A DNA stretch of 64,000 nucleotides from CAITZA01 sp937915285 (GTDB lineage: Bacteria; Desulfobacterota; Desulfomonilia; Desulfomonilales; Desulfomonilaceae): assembly GCA_036821825.1 (NCBI GenBank), contig DAISIV010000005.1, positions 1 to 64,000 on the forward strand, in the 5' to 3' direction. Positions 42,476 through 50,303 of the stretch are shown here, piece by piece. The position numbers and the translations under genes are program-made. Position 1 is the stretch's first letter, and every line of letters starts with the position of its first letter. The notes beneath the pieces are model-generated. The model worked only from the letters and a program-made list of their open reading frames with translations. It did no database searches and was not told the origin of the DNA.

Positions 42476-44125
42476 ATGGGAAATGATTCGCGTTCTGGTC
42501 ACAACATGCGTAGCTATCGGCAAACATACGAAGAGTTCAGGCTCGAGTGCCCAGAATATTACAACTTTGGATTTGACGTGGTGGACAGATTCGCTGAGGA
42601 TGAGTCTTTATTGATGATGCTTTGGTCTGGGGATGGGGCTCCTGACAGGCGTCTGGGATACGCCTGGTTTCGTGACCGCTCCAATGAGGTTGCTAACGCA
42701 CTAGACTCACTGGGTCTGAAAAGGAACGACCATGTGATGATAGTCATGTCTCGAGTCCCCGAATGGTGGGAGAGCATGATTGGAATGATCAAGTCCGGCC
42801 TGATAGCGGTTCCGGGAACGACCCAGCTAACGGAGAAAGACATAAGGTATAGGCTTGACGCCAGCCACATACGATGTGTAATCACCGATTCGGATAACGC
42901 TGCTAAGTTCGACGAGGCCAGAAGGGATTTCCCGGATTTGAAATCCCTTGTGATTGTAGGCGGAGAACGGGACGGGTGGTTGAATTATGAGTCTTTGGTT
43001 TCCGCGGCAGCTAAAGTAGTTCCTCCTGAAAAAAGAGTAAAAACAAGATGGAACGATCCAATGCTGCTTTACTTCACCAGCGGAACTACAGGACAGCCAA
43101 AGATGGCCCTCCACAGTCACAGTTATGCGATGGGCCACACGGTCACCGGGAAGTTCTGGCTTGATCTGCGCAAGGGGGACCTTCACTGGAATCTTTCGGA
43201 TACAGGCTGGGGAAAGGCCGCATGGAGCAGCCTGTTCGGTCCTTTGGGGACAGGGGCGTCTTTGTATGTTCATAACACCAAAGGAAAATACAGCGCCAAC
43301 CTCACTCTCGAACTCCTGTCCAGCAACAGGATCACAAGCTTCTGTGCTCCCCCGACAGCTTACAGGTTGTTGATTGTGGAGGACCTAAACAAATACGATC
43401 TCTCTTCTCTCAGGAACTGCGTTGGCGCAGGTGAACCTTTGAATCCCGAGGTCATAGACACGTGGAAGAGACAGACAGGCGTCCAGATTCGTGATGGTTA
43501 TGGCCAGACGGAAACAGTCCTGATAGTGGGCAATTTCCCGGTAGAAGACGCTCCTGTGAAACCCGGTTCCATGGGCAAGCCGGCCCCTGGTTTCGTAATT
43601 GATGTAGTGGACTCCGACGGTGTGCCAACTGCCCCAATGCAGGAAGGTGACATCGCCATAAAGGTCAAACCTCACAAGCCTATCGGTCTTTTTATGGAAT
43701 ACTGGGATAACCCCTCCGCTACCTATGCGACATACCGCGGTGACTGGTACATCACCGGTGATAGGGCCTATCGTGATGAAGACGGCTATTTCTGGTTCGT
43801 TGGGCGTGCAGACGATGTTATCATAAGTTCGGGATACCGCATTGGTCCTTTCGAAGTGGAAAGCGCTCTCATAGAGCATCCTGCCGTTCTTGAATCAGCA
43901 GTCATAGCAAAACCTGATTCGGTTCGCGGTGAGATTGTAAAAGCCTTTGTAGTGCTCAGACCTGGCTATGAACCTTCGGCAGAACTGGCCAGGGAACTGC
44001 AGGATTTTGTCAAGAACCTGACTGCGCCCTACAAATACCCCAGGGAAATAGAATTCACAAAGGAACTGCCCAAAACTATTAGCGGAAAGATCAGGCGAAT
44101 AGAATTGCGCCAGAAACAGCGCTGA
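42476..44125 (+). CDS. AMP-forming acyl-CoA synthetase (medium-chain/benzoate-like)
   Basis: ANL-superfamily ligase that activates a carboxylic acid with ATP and CoA. Motifs: YFTSGTTGQPKMALHSH (P-loop), DGYGQTE (A5), YRGDWYITGDRAYRDEDGYFWFVGRADD (hinge and core) and the C-terminal catalytic Lys in PKTISGKIRRIEL. NLSDTGWGKAAWSSLFGPLGTG is typical of the medium-chain acyl-CoA/ACSM and acetyl-CoA synthetase-like branch. The start is the ATG preceded by TTAAGGAGAAAAAGG; an upstream ATG would add 16 unrelated residues. Substrate (fatty, branched or aromatic acid) is not resolved. Followed by decayed DNA. Confidence 0.9.
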   Translation: MGNDSRSGHNMRSYRQTYEEFRLECPEYYNFGFDVVDRFAEDESLLMMLWSGDGAPDRRLGYAWFRDRSNEVANALDSLGLKRNDHVMIVMSRVPEWWESMIGMIKSGLIAVPGTTQLTEKDIRYRLDASHIRCVITDSDNAAKFDEARRDFPDLKSLVIVGGERDGWLNYESLVSAAAKVVPPEKRVKTRWNDPMLLYFTSGTTGQPKMALHSHSYAMGHTVTGKFWLDLRKGDLHWNLSDTGWGKAAWSSLFGPLGTGASLYVHNTKGKYSANLTLELLSSNRITSFCAPPTAYRLLIVEDLNKYDLSSLRNCVGAGEPLNPEVIDTWKRQTGVQIRDGYGQTETVLIVGNFPVEDAPVKPGSMGKPAPGFVIDVVDSDGVPTAPMQEGDIAIKVKPHKPIGLFMEYWDNPSATYATYRGDWYITGDRAYRDEDGYFWFVGRADDVIISSGYRIGPFEVESALIEHPAVLESAVIAKPDSVRGEIVKAFVVLRPGYEPSAELARELQDFVKNLTAPYKYPREIEFTKELPKTISGKIRRIELRQKQR

Positions 44126-44133
44126 TGGATAGA

Positions 44134-44167
44134 GCCTGGCGCCCCTAACAGATAGTGGGCGCTCGGC
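44134..44167. terminator. Hairpin after acyl-CoA ligase gene
   Basis: GCGCCC (44139-44144) pairs with GGGCGC (44157-44162) around a 12-base loop, extended past two mismatches by GCC...GGC. It starts 9 bp after the ligase stop. No T-run. Confidence 0.35.
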
Positions 44168-44182
44168 CATCAATTACTAAGG

Positions 44183-44580
44183 TCAGGTATTCGATTCTGC
44201 CGGGTCTCTGATAAGTCCCCAAATGTGTGGACATCCTTGAATCGGTTGGATCCAATCTGTCAGCCTGAAGCCAAAACTCCTGTAAAACTCAAGACTTTTT
44301 GGATTGGAACGCTTAAGATACACTTCCACGCTCTGTTCGTCGACTTTTCTCGATATCTTTCCCTGCAGTTCCGCCCCAAGTTCTTTGCCTTGATGCCCGG
44401 GATGACGCCTTCATCCGGCCCAAAAAAATCACAGACGGTGTTGGACCTGTCCACATGTCGTTTATGGCATCTTTTGAGATTCCCGGCGAATGGATGGCCT
44501 CAAAAATGACTCTCTACTCTTGTAGGCTTGAGACTCATAATACTTCTAAAACGTTCAGAAACCTGATAAAATTCAATCAT
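44183..44580 (-). pseudogene. GNAT-family acetyltransferase remnant
   Basis: Read on the minus strand, one frame gives GKELGAELQGKISRK (the Q/RxxGxG/A acetyl-CoA loop region), then VEVYLKRSNPKSLEFYRSFGF, then CPHIWGLIRDP, ending at 44183. That is the C-terminal half of a GNAT N-acetyltransferase. Just upstream the frame is closed by a stop (TGA before RRHPG), and the N-terminal half is only seen as shorter open pieces in other frames (EAIHSPGISKDAINDMW). So it is a degraded gene. Exact 5' limit is uncertain. Confidence 0.7.
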
Positions 44581-44772
44581 GGCATGAGGCGGTCAATTCA
44601 CCATAACTTTCAGGCAGTTACGCAAAAGTGAAGAATTGTGATGCAGTCTTTCAGGAAATTTCATACGGAGTTCAATCTGACTGTTTAGAATTCAGATGAT
44701 GAAAAATCCATTTTTCACCACAACGCCCAGACCTTCATATAGAGGGTTAACAAAACAAAAAGGGGGACCAAA

Positions 44773-44889
44773 TTGCTAAAACAGAACTGGAGATTTCTTT
44801 CATTTCGCTGGTGGCTCGTTCATTTCCTGGGACTCGCCCTGCTTTATACTGCCGGTAGGCTTTGCCGGATATGGATGGGAGGTAATTGA
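44773..44889 (+). CDS. Very small membrane protein (38 aa), first of a coupled trio
   Basis: TTG start preceded by AAAAGGGGG at about 7 bases, then a 38-codon frame ending in TGA. The product opens MLKQNWRFLSF, has one hydrophobic helix (WWLVHFLGLALLYTAG), then RLCRIWMGGN. The stop overlaps the ribosome site of the next small gene (one base between TGA and ATG), suggesting translational coupling. The helix resembles that of the next peptide: both have W, then H 3-4 residues on, a [YF] 8 after that, G 3 later and an R[IF] pair. No known family. Confidence 0.5.
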   Translation: MLKQNWRFLSFRWWLVHFLGLALLYTAGRLCRIWMGGN

Positions 44890-44890
44890 G

Positions 44891-44998
44891 ATGATCAGGA
44901 GCATAATGTTTCCCAGGATAGGTTGGTTCATCCTGCACGCAGTGGCTATTTCAGCTACATTCATCATCGGCTACTCCATAAGGTTCGGTTACGGCTAA
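44891..44998 (+). CDS. Very small membrane protein (35 aa), second of a coupled trio
   Basis: ATG at 44891 with a strong GGGAGGT seven bases upstream. 35 codons: MIRSIMFPRIG, one transmembrane helix (WFILHAVAISATFIIGYSI), RFGYG, then TAA, which overlaps the ATG of the next gene (TAATG). Overlap, spacing and the excellent ribosome site make it very likely a real gene. It is similar in layout to the 38-residue peptide just upstream. No known family; likely a subunit or regulator of a membrane complex. Confidence 0.7.
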   Translation: MIRSIMFPRIGWFILHAVAISATFIIGYSIRFGYG

Positions 44999-45417
44999 TG
45001 AACAAACCAGAATGTATCTATTTGTGGCTGGTTCAGGTCAGCATGGCTCTAGGCGCCGTCATGACTCACTACATTCTCCACCCGCCTCACCACGGAATCA
45101 CATACTTTTGGGGAACCCTGTTCCCGGCTATTGACCTTTTCCTGGTGAGCGCCCTTTTCCTTAGCAGGTCAACCGCCGTATGGGGTCTACTGGCAAACAG
45201 CTTCCTGGCTTTCTTTGGAATTCTCATGATGTCGGACCTGATAGTTGTAGGGGCCATGAAAGGCTGGATAAAGACGGACTTTTTTGAAAATCCCCTAAGA
45301 TGGATCATGGAGTCGATGTTTCCGAACGTCATGATGGCTGTAGCCGACTTTTTCGTTGGCCTTGCGCTCTATAATATTTCTGTTCAGAGTCGCCCGGCCA
45401 TGAAACAGGGGGCATAG
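44998..45417 (+). CDS. Four-helix membrane protein, third of a coupled trio
   Basis: 139 residues from the ATG overlapping the preceding stop (a longer form from GTG at 44923 would run through the 35-residue gene and is rejected). Four hydrophobic helices: near 8-30 (YLWLVQVSMALGAVMTHYIL), 42-60 (FPAIDLFLVSALFL), 64-85 (AVWGLLANSFLAFFGILMM) and 108-128 (FPNVMMAVADFFVGLALYNI). It has HYILHPPHHG between helices 1 and 2, a histidine cluster that could bind metal or heme. No family recognised. 61 bp before the PrsW-like protease gene on the same strand. Confidence 0.75.
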   Translation: MNKPECIYLWLVQVSMALGAVMTHYILHPPHHGITYFWGTLFPAIDLFLVSALFLSRSTAVWGLLANSFLAFFGILMMSDLIVVGAMKGWIKTDFFENPLRWIMESMFPNVMMAVADFFVGLALYNISVQSRPAMKQGA

Positions 45418-45478
45418 CATTTAAGGGCTCGCCGTGTGGATGGCCTTTTTGTGGCCTCCAGCAGGAAACGGAGCAATT

Positions 45479-46405
45479 ATGAATGAGGTCGTCTCAACGA
45501 GTTGGTGGCATGTTACGATTATAATAACCCTTGGGTTCGCTCCCGGTTTTTTCTGGTTGTGGTACATTTATAGGAGAGACCTTGAACCAGAGCCCTTACA
45601 TTTAATAAGGAACTGTTTCATAGCTGGTATGGGCGCAGTGATTGCCGTTGGCCTGCTTGGGGCGCCAGCAAAAGCCTTGCCCTCATGGGTCGTGGCAGTA
45701 ATTGTAGCGCCGGTGATTGAGGAATGTATAAAATTTGGGGCCTGCTATGCGGTAGCCTACAGGGACAAAGATTTCAACGAACCCATGGATGGGGTGGTTT
45801 GTGCGGTCGCCGTGGCGCTTGGATTCGCCTCACTGGAGAACGTCTTCTACTTGTTTGACGCCATGAAACAGGGCATCTCATCTCTGACTTTCACCACGCT
45901 GGTGCGAGCGTTCTTTACCGTGCCCGGACACGCCCTTTTTGGAATCATGTGGGGATATGCTCTAGGCAGGGCCAAGTTTGAGGATCAACAGAGGGGCAGA
46001 CGTATCATAGCCGTTGGACTGTTAACAGGAATAGCCGCGCACTCCTTTTTTAACCTCATGTGCGTATTGGAGCCGCTTTGGGCATTTGGGATGATGTTTT
46101 TCATTCCGGTGGCCTGGGGACTTGCAAACCGAAAAATACTTCGAGCCACAGAACTATCACCACATTCCCACATAACCAGATTGAAAGCAAAGGTGATAGC
46201 TCTGAAAGAAAGCCTGGCGCTGGGACCCAACTCGTCGAGGTGGTTCGACAACCAGTTCGTGGTGGTCTTATTGCTATTCTTCCTGTTCTTCCCGGCAGGT
46301 TTTTACGCTCTCTATAAAAACACCACCTTCTCTAAACCCGAAAAGGTTGCTTATGTCGCCTTGTGGTTTGTCTGCGCTATTTCATTCCAGGCATGGACGA
46401 AATAA
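45479..46405 (+). CDS. PrsW-family intramembrane metalloprotease-like protein
   Basis: Membrane protein of about 308 residues with seven or eight helices. The family motifs are visible: VIEECIKF (paired Glu), SLENVFYLF (E-N) and PGHALFGIMWGY (His), the presumed zinc ligands of PrsW-like proteases related to the CAAX protease clan. PrsW of Bacillus starts cleavage of an anti-sigma factor; substrates of other members are unknown. The start ATG (MNEVV) is preceded by AACGGAG; the more distal GTG at 45434 would add 15 residues. It lies in line with the trio of membrane proteins and may be cotranscribed. Confidence 0.82.
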   Translation: MNEVVSTSWWHVTIIITLGFAPGFFWLWYIYRRDLEPEPLHLIRNCFIAGMGAVIAVGLLGAPAKALPSWVVAVIVAPVIEECIKFGACYAVAYRDKDFNEPMDGVVCAVAVALGFASLENVFYLFDAMKQGISSLTFTTLVRAFFTVPGHALFGIMWGYALGRAKFEDQQRGRRIIAVGLLTGIAAHSFFNLMCVLEPLWAFGMMFFIPVAWGLANRKILRATELSPHSHITRLKAKVIALKESLALGPNSSRWFDNQFVVVLLLFFLFFPAGFYALYKNTTFSKPEKVAYVALWFVCAISFQAWTK

Positions 46406-46614
46406 CTGCGACACAGCGGCTCCGACGCACTTGGTTTTTCTGTTTCGGCGAAAGATCATGGAAAACCCAATCATGCCAGAATCAAGTGCGCTGAAACTCC
46501 GATTCTTATTGGGCCATAACCCTAACATTACTCTGTGAATGTCCCTGTAGCCGTTGATCATCTAGGCGCCTTCAAGGGTGTAGGCTCTGAACATTCTTCC
46601 TGATGGAATTAAAA

Positions 46615-47250
46615 TCAGAACCCCCTCTCCATCATGCCTTCGGTTGATTTTTTCCTACCACTCCATATACCGTCATAAGGATCATTATTCTCGGGATCAA
46701 TGGAAAGCGAGAAAGCATCGGGTTGACCGTCCTCGAAGAATATTTCAACAATCGGCTCAAATTTTATGCTTAGAAATCGTGCGTTCCTTTCCAGCGTGAG
46801 TTGAGACCCTGGCGGAACATAGAGTCCTGCGGTGATGTGACCGCAAAAACCTGGATCTGCGTCAGTAACCCTAATAATGGAACCATTCCTGAATACCGTC
46901 GTGCGTTCTTTGATAACCCCTATTAACCATGGTGGCATGTTGAGCTGTTCTACGGTTTGGAGAAGATAGTACCCCGTAGATAGCATCCAGCCCTGACCTA
47001 TCCGAGGCATGGACGGACTTATCGGCAAGTGATCCGGCTTGATTTCAACTGTCGGAGGGGTTTTCCTCAAATTTACACCCATGAATGAACTGAAACTGTC
47101 CGAGCATCGAGCCAACGTGAAAACCGCGCTCAATGTCAGGTCGACCTTTGAACCCTCAAATGGCTGGCTTCTGCGTTCCTCAGATAAAGGACTGATGAAC
47201 GAAGGATCAATCTCAAGAAGTTGTCTAATGGTTGAAGCCGAAATTTTCAA
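46615..47250 (-). CDS. dCTP-deaminase/dUTPase-fold protein with altered active site
   Basis: About 211 residues, resembling the dCTP deaminase (Dcd)/dUTPase fold: N-terminal KISASTIRQLL, a long central insertion, then IGVIKERTTVFRNG, VTDADPGFCGHITAGLYVPPG and NARFLSIKFEP. In Dcd the arm equivalent to the last motif (DPGxxGxxTLEL) bears the catalytic Glu; here it reads ITAGL with Gly, so deaminase chemistry is doubtful. The serine pair of GRSS is replaced by TT in ERTT. It could bind nucleotides as a regulator or be a diverged phosphatase. Single gene, divergent from an 840-bp region without recognised genes. Confidence 0.65.
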   Translation of the reverse strand: MKISASTIRQLLEIDPSFISPLSEERRSQPFEGSKVDLTLSAVFTLARCSDSFSSFMGVNLRKTPPTVEIKPDHLPISPSMPRIGQGWMLSTGYYLLQTVEQLNMPPWLIGVIKERTTVFRNGSIIRVTDADPGFCGHITAGLYVPPGSQLTLERNARFLSIKFEPIVEIFFEDGQPDAFSLSIDPENNDPYDGIWSGRKKSTEGMMERGF

Positions 47251-48087
47251 CGTAGCTTACCTCCATAAATATCAGGTTGTTCACCTGATCATTTTTTGCG
47301 TAAACAAAAATCACGTGGAGTATAGTTCTTACACTTTTCCGGATAGTATTGGAACAGGCTCCATTTTTAAGATGCCTGAACCGATGGTTCTTCTGAGTAT
47401 TCCCGAAATCCTATCTAAAATATTGATAAGATATCAGTGGCTTACCTGTTTGATTCTTTTCCACTTATTAACATTCTAACAGCAGGTGGGAAAGCGTAAC
47501 GAGCACGTCGTCGTTACACGTCTTACCTCTGATGTGGGATGCTGTTTTAGGCTATCAACAGTGAATTTGAAGCTGCGGGGTCGATTTAAGCCCATCAGAC
47601 GGTCAATTTTATACGGAGCCATATTCGGTGATGACAGCGCAAATTTTCTGCTGTCATTTGGCTAAGGGGTTTCGTGTATCAAGGGGATGACGGCCAAAGA
47701 CCGCCCTCGATCACAAACCATGGGTAATTGACTCCGCCGTCGGTCTGTGGCCGACGTTGTTTTGTGAATATTCCCGTAGATGAGGCAATAGACATTCGTG
47801 TTTGATGATGCGGTAAGTCCAAATAAAATGCGGGGGATTCCGATCGGAACGGGTCTACAGACAGACGCCTGAAGCAACCCTCAACGTTTAAGCATCTATT
47901 TTTGTTAGAGTGTGAAGTGTGAAGGCTGAGAGGACAGAGAAATGATTGGCGAGGCAGATTGGATTTCATTTACATGGAAAAGTTTAATTTGAGCGTTCAT
48001 TGTTATCCAAACAAAAATAGAGTTGGAACTTGCGGACCCTTTATGGCGCTCATTCGAACTCTATGTTTAATATCTTTTTGATGTTTT
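47251..48087. other. 837-bp region without recognised genes
   Basis: No gene supported. It contains two hairpins, ATGACAGC-N11-GCTGTCAT (47631-47657) and CGTCGG-N7-CCGACG (47738-47756, then TTGTTTTG), and the 12-bp palindrome TTCCGATCGGAA near 47837. Its right edge is the tRNA-Gly gene. Confidence 0.35.
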
Positions 48088-48162
<75 letters not shown>

Positions 48163-48391
48163 GCCGAAACCTTCTTTTAATCTATGGTTGCTGGTTTGTC
48201 AAGCCCAAAAAAATTTTTGGTTCCGGAGTCTGAGAATCCCAACGCATGGCTCCAACCACCACCGTGGCGCCAGACACGAGTGTTTTATGGAGCAAGATAC
48301 TTAATCAATACAGCCAGTAATACTTGCAGACGGTTCATTCAATGTGATGTCGCATGGACTGCAAGTTCAGTCATCAAGAACATAAAGAAAA

Positions 48392-48425
48392 GCGCAGTCT
48401 CTTGAGATATTTCTCTGGACTGCGC
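48392..48425 (-). terminator. Rho-independent terminator of the small HTH-like gene
   Basis: GCGCAGTC (48392-48399) pairs with GACTGCGC (48418-48425) around an 18-base loop with further internal pairing. On the minus strand it is followed directly by TTTTCTTT, a good T-run, 25 bp after the small gene's stop. Confidence 0.85.
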
Positions 48426-48450
48426 AGCAGGGGGAGGGTTCCAGCAATTT

Positions 48451-48630
48451 CTAAGCTTGATTACGTTTCTGAATTTTTTCAGCCATTCTGGAAATAGTCG
48501 CATAGTTGATTCCGGTTCTAGCGTGTATCTTGTCCAGGCTCCGAACCATTATCTTCCCATCCATGCCCATTTCCTTCAGAATCATGATCTCCAGGTCTGA
48601 AACCATTACACAATCATTGGACAGGCTCAT
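48451..48630 (-). CDS. Small HTH-like DNA-binding protein (59 aa)
   Basis: ATG with AGAGG seven bases upstream, 59 codons, TAG, then a strong terminator: a complete independent transcription unit. The C-terminal half (SLDKIHARTGINYATISRMAEKI, first 20 residues most relevant) has the look of a helix-turn-helix, with short helix, Gly turn and recognition helix NYATISRMAEK, ending basic (QKRNQA). The N-terminus is MSLSNDCVMVSDLEIMI followed by MGMDG. It may be a compact transcription factor, or an antitoxin-like or phage-type regulator. The neighbours do not reveal a target; the AT-rich region upstream may hold its promoter. Confidence 0.7.
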   Translation of the reverse strand: MSLSNDCVMVSDLEIMILKEMGMDGKIMVRSLDKIHARTGINYATISRMAEKIQKRNQA

Positions 48631-48956
48631 GAAAACCTCTCAAACTGTTGTCAGACAACAACACTGATGCAGTTTTCGGGCCATTGCCCTACACAGCAAC
48701 CAAGACAGATTAAACAGTTATATCAGCATGATAAATAACTATAATAATTTATAATATGATAATATTTTTCTCATTCATTAATATCATTAATAAATTAATG
48801 TGAAAAAATTGATCATGTTTTTTCTTGCCTGACTTGTGTTCAGATGTTCTGCGCGTCATTCCATCATAGTATAATGTCTTGCAGATTTGCATTTAGTGAT
48901 CTCCAGTTATATACCAAGTCTCTGACGTTATTAGACATTGCTGGTGGAGAGGAAAA
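48631..48956. other. AT-rich intergenic region between divergent genes
   Basis: Separates the small HTH-like gene from the YihY gene. From about 48715 to 48830 the DNA is nearly all A and T, with TAATAAT/ATTATTA-type repeats and no reading frame. Promoters for both genes should be here; the AT run could also be a bent or nucleoid-protein binding tract. Confidence 0.45.
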
Positions 48957-49826
48957 ATGCTGCTTGTTTTGGATAGGGTTTATGCGCTGTTGAGTAAAAC
49001 CATTCGAAGCTGGCTGGATGACCATGTTTCCCGGATGGCTGCTGCGCTGGCTTTTTACACGATATTTTCGTTGGCCCCGTCGCTTTTGATAGGTCTTAGT
49101 GTTGCTGAAACCATAGCTGGCAGCTCAGCCGCTCAGGGTGAATTAATTGCGCAGTTGTCCAGACTCGTTGGCGCAGACGAAGCCGAATATGTTTTCAACC
49201 TTCTACAAAGCTCCAGAGGCAATTACATTGGATCCGGCATTTCTCTCCTTGGAACTGGCACGGCGCTGATAGCCGCGATGATGGTATTTTCGGAACTGCA
49301 AGGTTCTATGAACAGCATATGGCAGGTTCAGCCGGACAGGGGGTCTGGCATACTTCGTTATCTTTATACTCGCGCCATATCGTTTGTTCTAGTCGTGGCG
49401 ATAGGCGTGCTGCTTCTGGCGTCCATAGTAGCCAGCTCGGTTCTCAGCGGTCTGGAATCGTTACTCGCCGAATACAGGATAGTCGAGCCATGGTTCATTG
49501 GCAAACTGAATTCCCTGGTCTCGTTTGCCATTATCCCAATTCTACTGGCGCTTTCCTACAAACTGATTCCTTTGCGACGAGTTGAATGGCAAGATGTATG
49601 GTCCGGAGTGATAGTGGTTTCGGTGCTGTTTCTTCTTGGGAAGTCAGTCCTGAGTTATCACTTCAGCCTTTCAGCCTTTAAGACCATCTACGGGGCAGCC
49701 GGTTCCCTGGTAATTTTTCTAATGTGGATATATTACCTCGCCCAAATATTCTTTTTTGGAGCCGAAATGACAAAGGTTTACGCCTTGCTGTACGGTTCGA
49801 GGCGAGATAGGCCTCTGACAGGCTGA
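48957..49826 (+). CDS. YihY/UPF0761 (BrkB-like) inner-membrane protein
   Basis: 289 residues with six predicted helices. Family signatures: SRMAAALAFYTIFSLAPSLLI, GLGTGTALIAAMMVFSELQGSMNSIW (roughly, as ISLLGTGTALIAAMMVFSEL) and YGAAGSLVIFLMWIYYLAQIFFFGAEMTKVYA near the C-terminus. Once called ribonuclease BN by mistake; BrkB-type proteins have been linked to transport or membrane integrity, but the function is unresolved. GGAGAGGAAAA directly precedes the ATG. Confidence 0.9.
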   Translation: MLLVLDRVYALLSKTIRSWLDDHVSRMAAALAFYTIFSLAPSLLIGLSVAETIAGSSAAQGELIAQLSRLVGADEAEYVFNLLQSSRGNYIGSGISLLGTGTALIAAMMVFSELQGSMNSIWQVQPDRGSGILRYLYTRAISFVLVVAIGVLLLASIVASSVLSGLESLLAEYRIVEPWFIGKLNSLVSFAIIPILLALSYKLIPLRRVEWQDVWSGVIVVSVLFLLGKSVLSYHFSLSAFKTIYGAAGSLVIFLMWIYYLAQIFFFGAEMTKVYALLYGSRRDRPLTG

Positions 49827-49841
49827 CCGTCTCGCGCCCGC

Positions 49842-50219
49842 TCATTCACAGAATTCTGTTTTGCTAACACAGGTGGTCTTGATCTTTTCAATCAGTTCCC
49901 GCATTACAGCGAAAACATTTTCCCTTATGTCTCCTGCAAGCGCCACGAACAGGAGGTCATCTCCTACATGAAAAGTTCCCTCCAGGGCCTCAATCTCAAC
50001 AGCTACCATGCCGGGTTGGCTCATGGCCCACGATTTTACAGACTCAACCTGCGCTTTATCCACTTTCACACTCAAGGAGTGGACCTTCTTTTCTCCGGTT
50101 CTCGAAAAGTCCCTCACAATTCCATTGTGGCATAAAATCATTCCTGCTTTTGAGATATTGGGTGACGATTTTATTTTTTTGACCAGATCTTCCAGGCTTA
50201 CAGGTTTGCTCGTAGTCAT
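49842..50219 (-). CDS. MoaE-like molybdopterin synthase large-subunit family protein
   Basis: 125 residues with a MoaE-like pattern: GMILCHNGIVRDFSRTGEKK (strand, then substrate loop around the R), SLSVKVDKAQVESV, VEIEALEGTFHVGDDLLFVALAGDIRENVFAVMRELIEKIKT, and at the C-terminus KTTCVSKTE. MoaE transfers sulfur to precursor Z to form molybdopterin; the two lysines near the C-terminus (K...K of KTRAPFWKxE in E. coli) have possible counterparts here. It is shorter by about 25 residues than E. coli MoaE. No moaD or other cofactor gene is adjacent, so the role in Mo or W cofactor synthesis is probable, not proven. Confidence 0.75.
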   Translation of the reverse strand: MTTSKPVSLEDLVKKIKSSPNISKAGMILCHNGIVRDFSRTGEKKVHSLSVKVDKAQVESVKSWAMSQPGMVAVEIEALEGTFHVGDDLLFVALAGDIRENVFAVMRELIEKIKTTCVSKTEFCE

Positions 50220-50303
50220 AGAAACTCCTGCATAAATGAAGTTAATATTCTGCTAATATAACATCACAGCGTTCAAAACCAAAACTGTGCTACATTCTGG
50301 TAA

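Noticed and set aside
44923..44997. Longer N-terminus for the four-helix membrane protein
   Set aside because: It would run in another frame through the 35-residue gene, whose ribosome site and TAATG overlap fit better.
47631..47756. Two hairpins as terminators of an unseen gene
   Set aside because: No gene ends nearby on either strand; stems are short and only one has a modest T-run.
48715..48830. AT-rich tract as replication origin or phage attachment site
   Set aside because: No DnaA-box cluster, no dnaA/dnaN nearby and no direct repeats flanking; treated as intergenic.
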